From Blasia pusilla (taxonomy: Eukaryota; Marchantiophyta; Marchantiopsida; Blasiales): DNA of 64,000 nt. This document shows positions 1 to 10,200 of the stretch, in pieces. Every line of letters begins with the position of its first letter. Position 1 is the stretch's first letter. The notes under the pieces are model-generated. The model was not told the DNA's origin. It did no database searches and saw only the letters and a program-made list of their open reading frames with translations. The translations under genes were made by a program, and so were the position numbers. The stretch covers positions 32,116,001 to 32,180,000 of the forward strand of contig CM114271.1 in assembly GCA_050084515.1 (NCBI GenBank), in the 5' to 3' direction.

Positions 1-170
1 GCAGAAACTCAAATCTCTCACAACTTCGTTTCTGTAACTTGGTTGGCCTTAAAATTTGCAGTGCTAAGGTGTCATTCCTTGTCTCCTCAAAATCTCAGCT
101 TCATGTGACACTTCACCTGAAAGATAAGGCATCCGCAAGATTCACATCTGAAATCTTCAAATGTAGAGAT
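1..170 (-). repeat. LINE 5'-leader monomer (partial, cut by window edge)
   Basis: About one copy of the ~177-bp monomer that forms tandem arrays 5' of LINE ORF1 elsewhere in the window (28500-28990, 40912-41930, 46903-47400, 55500-56015). Recognised by the shared words AAATCTCTCACAACTT, CTTCATGTGACACT and GATAAGGCATCCGCAAGATTC. It lies in the orientation expected for a LINE on the minus strand. The start is cut by the window. Confidence 0.7.
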
Positions 171-350
171 CAGTGTTGCCGGTGGTCTTATATGTAATCC
201 AAGTTTGGAGCCCTAGTTGTAATGATAAATGGTAAATAGATCAAGCCCATGGAACCCAAAGGGTCAAAAGGTTCAGATCTGAAATCCTCAAATTCAGATT
301 CAGATCGAAAATCCTCTAATCTAAAAGAGCAGAAACTCAAATATCTCACA
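171..350. pseudogene. Mosaic of short LINE pieces
   Basis: Three scraps are joined here. 171-222 matches the ORF2 stretch around 45668-45715 in plus orientation. 222-272 is the extreme LINE 3' end in minus orientation, with the reverse complement of the TTTACCA tail followed by the CTTTTGACCCTTTGGG motif of the 3' UTR. 273-350 is broken 5'-leader monomer. No reading frame survives. The arrangement suggests repeated rearrangement rather than one insertion. Confidence 0.55.
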
Positions 351-946
351 ACTATCAAAAACACTGCATCTAAGTTCTTTTCGCGGCACGGGAATAGAAG
401 TGATGTATAGGAGGTTACCTTATAATGGGTGGTTTGACTCTGAATGCAAGCAAGCAAGGATTAGATCAGTAGATAAATCTTTGGATATCCAAAGTCGGCT
501 TATTTTGACGAGCCTTTACAAATACTTGGTGAAATCTAAGAAATAATCTTTCTTGCGGCGGAAGCAAGAGTCCTTGACAAGAGAGCTGCATGACAACCCC
601 AAATCATTTCGGAGATGCTTAGTAGTACGGTCTTATAAAACCTACTCTTGATCCCAAGTCTTTGATATCTTTTGCCGAAAAGCTCTATTTCTTCCCCGAT
701 ACTACATCTATGCCACGTTGTGAAGGAATACCTCGCTTATTTTCTGAAGCAGAGGTTATGACTCAACTAAGAAGATTAGCAAATGGTAAATGTGAGGATT
801 TGGATGGTCTTTCTATTGAACTTTTCAAGTGTGGAGGAGATTCTATTGGACCGATCCTCACCAAAGTCTTGGGTGATGCTGCTACCTATCATGTCCAAAG
901 AGGAATTTCCTTTGACAATGAGAGAGTAAACAAAAGAGGTGCATGA
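351..946 (+). pseudogene. LINE ORF2 fragment (linker to RT start)
   Basis: Fragment of the LINE ORF2 polyprotein between the APE endonuclease and the reverse transcriptase. The readable part from 662 contains the words FAEKLYFFPD and LSIELFKCGGDSIGPILTKV, which recur at 31220 and 44503. Upstream, the same protein is interrupted by stops and frameshifts. It is inverted relative to the adjoining LINE piece at 960-1470, the pattern left by twin-priming or a later inversion. Non-functional. Confidence 0.75.
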
Positions 947-959
947 TCTTATTTGGGCT

Positions 960-1470
960 AAGGTTCTAAAATATCAAATGTAGAGATAAGAGAGTTATTA
1001 GCGGGCGAGGACAGAAGATAATCGATGGTACTAGCGCCGATAGAGGAGAAACACATATTGGAGTGAAAGATGGGAAAATGAGAGGTTCCATTAAGAACTT
1101 TAAAATTACAAGTGACTCCGAAAGTTTAAAAAAATGCTTTGTCAAAGGATTTGTAGAAAGATCTGAAGACATTCTAGACCACAAACCATCCTCATGTTCT
1201 TCGAGAAGAGCAGAAGTCAAGGAATCACTAAATTGGGTAAATTAAGCAATATGTATGCAAGCATTGAAATCCCCAACTAGAAAGACTTCACCTTTGCTTT
1301 GATATTTGAGAACATCTCCAATAAGTTGATGAAACGGTTGACTCCAATTTCAAGTGCGTGTTGAGTAGATAGGCATGGATAGTGGTGCAAAATCACAAAC
1401 TGTCAAAAAACAATAAGATCCCCCAACCAAACGAAGACATAGCCAATGATATTGGCCCTCGATATCTTGA
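960..1470 (-). pseudogene. LINE-b ORF2, APE endonuclease (3' part)
   Basis: Minus-strand APE-type endonuclease segment. Frame pieces include GPISLAMSSFGWG, FAPLSMPIYSTRT, IGDVLKYQSK and STNPLTKHF, equal to positions around 43050-43530 in the better LINE copy. It continues exactly from the fragment at 14299-14560, which ends at the residues EDQDIGG, so both were one LINE before element M inserted between them. Frameshifts and stops are present; the 3' end is cut at about 960. Confidence 0.8.
1462..1470. repeat. Left target-site duplication of element M
   Basis: ATATCTTGA here is repeated at 14299-14307. In the uninterrupted LINE copy (around 43034, reverse strand) this sequence occurs once, within the codons for DQDIGG. 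Nine base pairs is the usual duplication length of Mutator-like elements. Confidence 0.8.
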
Positions 1471-1515
1471 GGTGCGGTAAGAGGAGAGGAAGAGAGGAAG
1501 AGAGGAGAGAGGAGA
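1471..1515 (+). repeat. Left terminal inverted repeat of element M
   Basis: Purine-rich terminus beginning GGTGCGGTAAGAGGAGAGG. Its reverse complement ends the second copy of the element at about 22385-22428, and it resembles the right terminus at 14236-14298. Confidence 0.7.
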
Positions 1516-1871
1516 GAGGAAACTACCTTCAACCGAAATAGATACTTTTTTTTGAAGAGAATTTCCGTTGGGTTGAAGAGAGGAAACTTTTTGTGTGAAT
1601 ATTTTAGCACTTTTTTGTTCATTTATTAAACAATCCCACAGTTTTTTTTTCCTCTTCCATATTTTGGCAACCCCTGTGAGTCCGACGAGTTGCAAATTGC
1701 TCAAAATTTAGAAAACTGAAAAATCAGTGGAATCATAAGTGTGGAACCAATCACTTTTTCCATCCAAGGTCAGGAAAAAATCTATCATTTGCCCCGGGCT
1801 GAATAGAGTTCAAGCTCAAGGTGAAGGTTGAGGAAAAATAAAAATACAATCTAAAACCTCATTTTGCATCC

Positions 1872-4800
1872 TCAAAGTGGTTTGTTTAAAATACTTCGCA
1901 CTTCTTTGAGGGACAGAATTGGTTGGTGGATTCCTACTCCTACCTCCGACTCTCTTAAAACTACCAGCAACACATAGTACATGTGCTTACAAGGGAAATA
2001 CCTTTTGCCACTTGTCTCTCTTTGGACAAAGTCATCACATGAACATGTGGGAAAGCAACAAATGTGCACCACATACACCCCTGTGACACTTGAATTTACA
2101 GTGTTGTTCCTGACCCAATACATCCTTCCTATTCCATTGCCACTCAAGACATCTTTCGTGGCGATGATCTCCATTTTTGCCTCCCGAGCTGATGCAATTC
2201 GCTTTGCTCTCTCCACCGTTGGCCTGCACATTCTGTTTCTCTTCACCCCATTTCTAGACTCAAACAGAATTAATGGATTGAGATCAAACAGAATTAATGG
2301 ATTGAGATCATCCACCTTCTCCGGGTACATGTTGATATCAATCTTGGGTTGAATACGAAATGCGAAGGTCTCTATAATGCGAACATGCTCCGAACTTCCC
2401 CCGTCTACGAGTTTGAAACCGGCACTTGTAAGATTGTCCACTTCGTCTTGAGTGCAGTTCGTGCCTGCGGCGATGGGCCAAATCGTGGGGGTATTCCCGG
2501 GAGCTCCAATGGCAGCCTAAAAAAAACTTCCGGAAAGCGCAAGATTCATTTGGGCAGAAGAAGTACTTCAATTGATCCCCGGTCCTCGTGAAACGATCAA
2601 AGGTTTTGAGTCCCCAAAACCCAGGCAGAGGTCGTCCAGTCCTTGTACAGTTCTTATTTAGGAAAGTGCCGCATGCTCTCCTAATGCCATCAGATCCTGC
2701 CCTGCAGGTGGGTCCACGTCCTGGGTTGCTCCGAGATATATGCCACCGTTTTAGGTTGCAATCCACCTCCATTACCGGAATCCCATATTGTTGAACCACC
2801 CCAGTGATAGGATGTTGCGAACTTCCAGCAACGGAGGGCTTTTGAAATAAAACATTCACTGATTTTGGAGAAGTAACTCCATCACGGATTTGGGACGGGT
2901 CCGGGGTCCCCGAATACCTGGGCGGTGTAATTTCCTCATCCAAATCAATCACCGGATTCGTTCCTCGATGCTGCCTCTTCACCTGCCTGAAGTCAAGATA
3001 CTTATCTGGTCTCCACGAGTCTCGTTCGGACTGCTCTACCACCATCTGTATGGGATGTCTTGAAACCCGCCCACGAATATCCCCACCAATGTGTACGTCT
3101 TGCTCGAGTGGAGTTCCAACTACGCACCGGTTGAAGGCTTCGACATACAATTTTTCATCACCAGATCTCACAGCCGCCCTGACATAGAGCTCGTAGATCG
3201 ACGGCCCTTTTCCTTTTGTTATGCCTTTTGTGAGAAAGATATGGGATGCTGCAGACTGTAGCATTGCTCTTGCCTGGTCTTGTTGGCATGCCTCCACAAG
3301 TGAAATTCGTTGGCATGCTTGTGACGACCTCCAAGAGGAATGAACACTTTCTGCTCCACTTGTGTTGGGGCAGAGGGCATTTTCATGAACGTTCAATCCC
3401 TGCAACGACGGCAATGTTAGAAGGGAACGAAAATAACCCAGGAGTCAAAGAAATAAGGGACCTGTCGGAACCAGACGGGTTGTAGGCCCGAGGGATCCCA
3501 TGAATGACTCTGCGACCCGTCGGGTCCCGACGTGTTGTAACCTTAAACCCACCAACTGCAACCCGTCGGAACCTGACGGGTTGCAAGGCCGAGGCATCCC
3601 ATGAACGACTCTGTGACCCGTCGGGTCCCGAATGGTTGCACACTTGGGACGACACCAAACATCTGGATGCAACCCGTCGGTTTCCGTCAGGTTGCACCCT
3701 TGGGCAACCCATCGGTTTCCGTCGGGTTGCACACTCGGGCAACCCGTCGGTTTCCGTCGAGTTGCATACTCGGGCAACCCGTCGGTTTCCGTCGGGTTGC
3801 ACACTCGGGAAATTCGTCGCATCCGACAGCTTGCTTGGTTTCTTGGGTTTGAAATCCATATAATTCCCACGCTTCTCACCCTGAGCTTCAACTTTACAAA
3901 CAATTCTCAGCGTGAGCTTGACAAGAAAAAATAGTGAACTCACCTGCCGCATGAAGTTTCCCCATTGTCTCATACGTACAGTCCACCAACTCAACCAAGA
4001 GCACAACTCTTTGTACTTCCCCTCAATCGCATGCTTCCTCCACCACCCATGAAGTTCTTCCTGGCAGTCCATGGCCTGCTTCAAGGTTTTGCTGTCCTTG
4101 CAGCGTTGGAGTAGAGTGACATGCTCTGTCCTCTTATTCTCCTTGATGCAAGATTTGGTGTACCGGGTCACAGACTGTTGCCAATGGAAAGCATCCGACC
4201 TTTCCCTCTCAGGTTGAACCTCTCCACCCCAGAACACTTCCCGGATAGCAATCCACCCAGGTTGTGCATTGTCCGCCATGAACCCATAAATTTCCGGAGG
4301 TGGCCTTTTGTTTTCCTTCACCACCTCCAATAAGAGTAACCAGCACATCTTCAAACTGCCAACATCTTCTGCCTTTACTTCACACACAAATATAGTTTTG
4401 AGTCCCTTCTCCACATGGTCATAAACGTGAGCACCCATCGTCAACCATCCGTTCAGCACTCTGTAGCAAATATCAAAGCTGACCCAGCTCCCGTAAAGAT
4501 CTTCCCCTTCCCTCATTCGATCTATAAGATCGAGGCCACTCGACGGACCTGTGGTTGACATTTTGAAGACATAGGCCCTGGATCCCTCGCCTCCTTGGCC
4601 CATGAACTGCCATCTCTGAATGAATGGAAATCTGGAGTTGGCCTTGATTCTGGCGATGGCATCCATTTCGGCCGTCTTTCCATCCAGAACTCGTATCTGA
4701 CGCAGCAAATTCCGGAAGCATTCAGGATCAGCGAGAAATGCGAGATTTTCCCAGAGTTGTTTCTCCTCAACCGCCGTGATCTCGCCCTGTCCAGGGATTC

Positions 4801-5955
4801 CAAGCAATTGTTCACAAATTTGTGATGCCGTTGTGAGCTTGATCACCCCGGGCTTTGAACCCGGAGAGTTTCTGAAGACCTCGGCTACTTTCTTCGCCAC
4901 ATCCTCCTTGATGTGTCTTTGAATTGCATTGGTCACAGGATGAGTGTGGGAGCCAACATGAACTGCCAGCCTTGTATACTCTGACGTGGAACCCAAGTCA
5001 TGGATAATGAAAAATATGTATGCAGGACACGCCGAACGCAGAAGGGCGATGCCTGACAATGAGGACATCGATGGCCTCCCGGCGGTATTGTGGCACCCAC
5101 CTCGTATGGAGTTTCTGCATTCTTGGGGGGGAATTGCGACGTATTGACTCGCCCGTTGCGCTCTAGATACGGGCATGCTGGACTTCTACACTCCAAGGCT
5201 CCCACGCATTGGCGGCGGGAGACAATCCAAGGACCATCTGGGATGGAAGCACTGGTCCGTTGAAGCCTGCACCATCGATGACAATCAGACTTTCTGTCCA
5301 TACCCTTCAGGCGTCCTCCATCCTTCTTTTGAGCAGGAGCAGCAAGTGGAGGCAACTCAAAAATGCAGTTACCATCGTACGTGGGCGGCAGCTCGTCGAC
5401 AAGAATATGCTTGAACATTTTCAAGGGCAGAGACGAAAGCAAACTATTGCCTGATACTCGCAAGAGGAACGAGTAGGCGGACACAGGGCCCGATTGGTGT
5501 CCGACAGATCCGCTGAGGTTGATAACATCCGGAATCTCTTCAGGAAGAACAACATTGTTACGAGTGTGCGAAGTTGGAGTCGAAGCCGGATCTGCAGAGC
5601 TTGGAGTTGCAAACGTAGAGCTCGGAGCACTAGGAAATTCTAGACCGTCTACTTGGGAAACAGACGAATTCAGGGGCAGGCCGTAAACTCTGTATTGACC
5701 ATTTGCGACAGGTAGGAGATTCCATACTTTACGGTCTGAGGTCACTGGCTGGACCGTCTCACCTATTATGTCTTCCGTACCTTCCACCCTAACATCTTTG
5801 GATACAAAGATGGTTCCAATTTGAAGAAGAAATCGAACAGACAGAAAATTTTCATCCACTGCTACGAAAGACTCACGAGCTTGGGGTCGAATGATTTCTG
5901 ATTGAGGAAGGGCCGCCAGATGACTGCCACAAGTGAGCTTAACATAATTATCCAT
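1872..5955 (-). pseudogene. MULE-type transposase with SWIM zinc finger (frameshifted)
   Basis: Two exons: 5955-3944, and 3399-1872, with a GT-AG intron (3943-3400) rich in palindromes. About 1,180 codons. The N-terminal half has a GCM/WRKY-like zinc cluster (CVGALECRSPACPYL, then CPHC and HVGSHTHP). The catalytic part reads SFDICYRVL (first Asp near 4468), FMADNAQPGW (second Asp, 4271-4273) and DAFHWQQSVTRY. The Glu of NTSGAESVHSSW (3349-3351) lies after the intron, so the DDE triad is split between exons. The C-terminus has a SWIM finger, CSC...CKH, at about 1984-2052. These are hallmarks of Mutator-like transposases. A one-base frame break lies near 5030 in the zinc cluster. A second is at an A8 tract (2519-2526), which is one base longer than the region in the copy at 20970. 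TATA box at 6006-6013. Functional assignment is from motifs only. Confidence 0.8.
3400..3943 (-). repeat. Palindrome-filled intron of the transposase gene
   Basis: A 544-bp intron. The donor is CAG|GTGAG at 3943 and the acceptor TTGCAG|G at 3400 (minus strand); both are conserved at 19656 and 20106 in the second copy. It holds several near-palindromes with half-site CAACCCGTCGG, spaced about 40 bp apart between 3690 and 3815, plus variants with a GTCGGGTCCCGA core. The translated 'proteins' over this stretch are artefacts of the repeats. Confidence 0.8.
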
Positions 5956-6005
5956 TCCAAGAAGATTCCTACGGGAGGAGACCGAGAATGAGAATGAGAA
6001 TATTT

Positions 6006-6013
6006 AATTTATA
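6006..6013 (-). promoter_or_regulatory. TATA box of the transposase gene
   Basis: TATAAATT on the minus strand, about 50 bp upstream of the ATG at 5955. The short interval implies a 5' UTR of roughly 20-25 nt. No intervening ATG was seen. Confidence 0.6.
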
Positions 6014-6933
6014 GTGAATAGGAAACAGATACTCCTGACAGATTTTTACTGACAAGATGAATTCGGTGGGGGAGATTGTCTGACACAATGGATCCAATTC
6101 TGTAACACATTCAATTGTGTTGCAATATGTTACCGGATTTGGGAAGCAGAGGGTTGCGCATCACTTGGAACCCGTCGGAGTCCTGGTAACTCAGAAATTA
6201 CCCGAAGCTTACCGAAGCCTGCAACCCGTCGGCATCGGACGGGTTGCACGCTTCTGCTAAACATTGTCGAAGCGAGCAACCCGTCGCTCTCCGACGACTT
6301 GCTGGGATACCGCTCCTTCTTGCTCGAAGATGCCGGAGGGGTGCAAACCGTCTGTTCCCGGCGAGGCGTGCAACCCGTCGCCGTCCAACGGGTTGCGCAA
6401 GGGCGTCGCCTTGTGGTGCAGCCAGCCAGACTTCGACGACTTGCACGGGAAGCCATCGTTCCTAACCCTTGATAAGGGAAGCCTGCAACCCAACAGTCTC
6501 CGACGGATTGCCCAAAATACGTCCCGTTCCCGTCCCAAACACGGCGGAGGCGCGCAACATGTCGGTCTCCGACGGCTTGCGCGGGTACCTCGCGTGGTTT
6601 TCCGAAGACGACGGAGGCGCTCAACCCGTTGGTCTCCGACGGGTTGCTCGCGCACATGGCGACGTTCGCAGGATGGCGGAGGCACGCAACATGTCGGTCT
6701 CCAACGGGTTGCGCGGGTACCTCGCGTTCTTTTCCGAAGACGACGGAGGCGCTCAACCCGTCGGGCTCCGACGGGTTGCTCGCGCACGTGGCGACGTACC
6801 CAGGATGGCGGAGCCGCGCAACCTGTCGGACTCCGACGGGTTGCAATTTTTCACGTCCGGACTTCCGTAACATTCGGCACGTCGCCGTCGAAAGGACGAT
6901 GGGACCCAACGGTCAGCCCAACGGCTAGAAAAG
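6014..6933. repeat. Divergent intergenic region with palindromes and 132-bp tandem repeat
   Basis: Lies between the two facing TATA boxes. From about 6170 to 6850 it holds around eight GCAACCCGTCGG-type palindromes. A 132-bp unit is tandemly repeated, with starts at 6549 and 6681 (GCGCAACATGTCGGTCTCC and GCACGCAACATGTCGGTCTCC). Apparent ORFs across it on both strands come from the repeats. It may act as a shared bidirectional regulatory region. Confidence 0.7.
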
Positions 6934-6941
6934 TATAAATA
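6934..6941 (+). promoter_or_regulatory. TATA box of the ParB-methyltransferase gene
   Basis: TATAAATA, 275 bp upstream of the ATG at 7216. The interval would be a 5' leader of about 250 nt starting near 6965, with no obvious competing long ORF. Confidence 0.6.
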
Positions 6942-7215
6942 GGGCAGAAGTCGCTCATTTCCGGTTTCTCATTTCGCGATCTTCATTCCTCACTCCTCAC
7001 TCTCCCGCGCAGCAGCTGATCAGATACGAAGGGGCATTTCACGCGGCGACACATCGCGAGTCGATAGGACGGAACGAGAGCGAGACGGTTCGACCGAGCG
7101 ATATCGGGACGATTCGAGCTAACCACCAAGGCGAGACGAGCTCCCATCTCGACATCAGCAAGGCGACTGATCAAGGGATTCATCGTGGACATAGGCGGAG
7201 GCATTTCCGGCAAAA

Positions 7216-10200
7216 ATGAAGAGGAAAATAACAAAAGCCAACAAGTCCGGGAGCTTCACTCCCAAGTCCATTAGGACTCCTGCGTCAGCTTCTCCTGCGC
7301 CTCGTTCGGCGAATGAAATTAGGCAGCAGGAAATCGAGGAGCGGGAAAGGGAAGCGGAGATGCACAACCAAGTGCTTCTGGCGAGACGTGTTCAAGCGGC
7401 GCTAGATAAACAGAACGAAGAGGCCGAGACGTCGCAGGCCTTGAAGAAAAGGATCGCCGACGAAAAGAGAGAAAAGAAGCGTCTGGACGCGTCGGTGAGG
7501 AGGGCGGAATTGGCTAAAGCGAGGCGGGAAAAAGCGATAGCCATTGACGATAGCCCAGCCCATCCAACCGCAAGTGTTGAGATGCGGGAAATGTTGGAAT
7601 CCCCGCGAAGTCCGGGGACACAATCAACATAGTGGAAACAACACCAGTTCAACTCGATGACGACGAGGTCATGAGGACCGCCAGCGTGGAGATGGTGGAC
7701 ATGGCGGAAGAAGCCGGAGAGCGGTCATTCTCGACTCCAAGCCCGGCGGAGGACATCGACCTCTATCGGATCGACGAGTTCCCAGTCGATTTGCCAGCCC
7801 CTGTCTCAGACAAGTTAGCTGGTCAAGAAACCGACTCCATTTTCGAGCGGGTAAGAGAGGTTCTGGGTTTTTTTAATTATGTGAATTGCAATTCATTGGG
7901 ATTTCAGTGTAGCTTATTCCTCTTGTCCCGGTTCTGACAGGTGGTAAAGCAGATGGCACTCATGGAGGGCCACAACGCCCCGAGGATTCCACTCTGCCGA
8001 TTAAGGACAATGGAATACGTCCGCGAAATACAGTCCGACGAGGACATCGCAAAGCTAAAACAATCGGCGGCGACAGCATCCTACGTGGACAGTTTTCCTC
8101 CCTTCTATGTTCAGCCTTACGACGAGCATGGAACCCAAGCTCTGGTTACCGAGGAGGACTTGGAAAATCTCGACACATTCTGGAGGATGCGAGACCAGGA
8201 CTTCAGAAGGCAAGTTGAGGGCACGGAATTCAGCTGGATGAGGAATCTGCATTTCTTCATCTGGGATGGAAATCACAGGTTCATGGCGTGGACCAAGTTT
8301 GCGGAGGAGCGCCCCAACTCATTGGAGGCACATTTCTGCGTGAAGGCAGTGGTCCTTCACCCATACCCTCATCACATGGCGACGGTGGAGATGGCAATGC
8401 ATGCCATGAACACGTAAGTATCTTTAACACTTTCGCAACTCGTCGGACTCCGACGAGTTGCTCGATTGATGAATGGGTTAGGTTTGTTTAGGCAGAAAGC
8501 AACTCGTCGGACTCCGACGGGTTGCTAGACTGCACGGTTTTCCGAATGTCTTTTTAAGATTGACACTCGTCGGACTCCGACGACTTGTTTGATGGAACAT
8601 AGATTTAACTAGTTTTTGGCCCAAAGCAAACCGCCGAGTCCGCGGGTTGCTGACAAAGTCGCCTTGTGAGGTTGTTTTTAAGAATGCAACTCGTCGGACT
8701 CCGACGAGTTGCTCGAGTGACTGCAGGTTTAGAAGGTTTTTGCCCCAAAGCAACCCGTCGGAGTCCGACGGGTTGCTTGCCTCGAAACTGTTTTTGGCCG
8801 AAATCAACCCGTCGGACTCGGACGGGTTGATTAGGGAAAAATAGCTTCGAGGCAAGCAACCCGTCGGACTCCGACGGGTTGCTTTGGGGCAAAACCTTCT
8901 AAACCTGCAGATCCTCGAGCAACTCGTCGGAGTCCGACGAGTTGCATTCTTAAAAACAACCTCACAAGGCGCCTATCAGCAAGCCGTCGGACTCCGGACG
9001 GTTTGCTTTGGGCCAACAACTTGTTAAATCTATGTTCAATCATACAAGTCGTCGGAGTCCGACGAGTTGCAATCTTAAAAAAACATCCGAAAAAGCGTGC
9101 AGTCCAGCAACCCGTCGGAGTCCGACGAGTTGCTTACCTGGCATTAGCAAATCTGAATGCAACCCGTCGGACTCCGACGGGTTGCTGGACTGCACACTTT
9201 TTCGGATGTTTTTTTAAGATTGCAACTCGTCGGACTCCGACGACTTGCTAGAATCCGACCCTGAGCTGTGACGACCCGTCGGAGTCCGACGGGTTGCTAG
9301 AATCCGACCCTGAGCTGTGACGACCCGTCGGAGTCCGACGGATTGCAGGAACCCATGTAATTTCCTGACGGGTTGAGTTTGGATGTGCAGGATTGTATCG
9401 GAGGGGAATGTTACCCACCATTGGATCCAGGACTGCGATCGGGTGAGGAAGGTGCTTACGACGCACCCGGGAGAGTAGAGGGGGTTCTTGGGCGATGCCC
9501 TTGTCAATCAAATGCTTGCAAAGGGTGCTCAAATTAAGAAGAAAACTTGGGCAAACAAGTTTATTTCTCAAGATGCAGCCGTAACCATCCTTTGCTGGTC
9601 AAAGATACAGGCCGCGAAGAAAAGCGCTGCACTGGAGCTGGAGCGGAGGGAGAAGGTATCTGCGTCTGAGCGCGCCAAATTCATCCAAGCTGCTGTATCT
9701 GCTGCAACGAAATACACGGCGAGCAAGATGCAGCGATACATCAGCATTCTCAACCCCGAACTTGGTCCGGAGTTCTACAAGGAGCTCAAGGCGATTATCA
9801 AGCGTCAGCGGAAGAGGGATGAAGATCCGCATGGTCGGATTGGGGAGAAAGTGTCGCTGGATCGCGTGCATCGTTTTGCGTTATCCGGGATTAGCGAGTT
9901 CAGGAGGATACGACTGATGAAAATCAGTCTCGAGGGCTCAGAGGCCCAGAAGAGGGCGGCACACCATCCTCCAGGTGTGTCCGATCCAGTGATCTCGCAT
10001 TGGCTACGCGAATGGTCGTTCTGGGACGCGTTGCGGGTAATCGGGAAGTCCGTGCTGGACGGTCTGCAAGCGGAGCTCAGAAGATTAGAGCCCATTCCGC
10101 CGGAAGCAAACCTTGAAAGTTCTGGAGATTACGAGGTTTGGCTCGACGACATCCGGGACAAGCCAACAAAAAACCCAGGATTCAAGACCATGTTCAAGGT

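Noticed and set aside
6130-6909. Long overlapping ORFs on both strands rich in VGLRRVA, SESDGL and ATRRSPTSC phrases
   Set aside because: They translate the palindrome repeats in several frames and recur wherever the palindromes occur (3445-3934, 8478-9571, 11605-11854); no codon bias or domain.
8414-9390. CRISPR-like array (regularly spaced repeats of about 25 bp)
   Set aside because: Repeats are palindromic in both orientations, spacers are themselves inverted copies of one another, the stretch is bounded by splice sites, and there are no cas genes; the genome is eukaryotic.
9488-9490. Independent start of a 657-codon gene at 9488
   Set aside because: No ATG there; the same frame continues upstream through the TAG to the exon start at 9391 and phases with exon 2.
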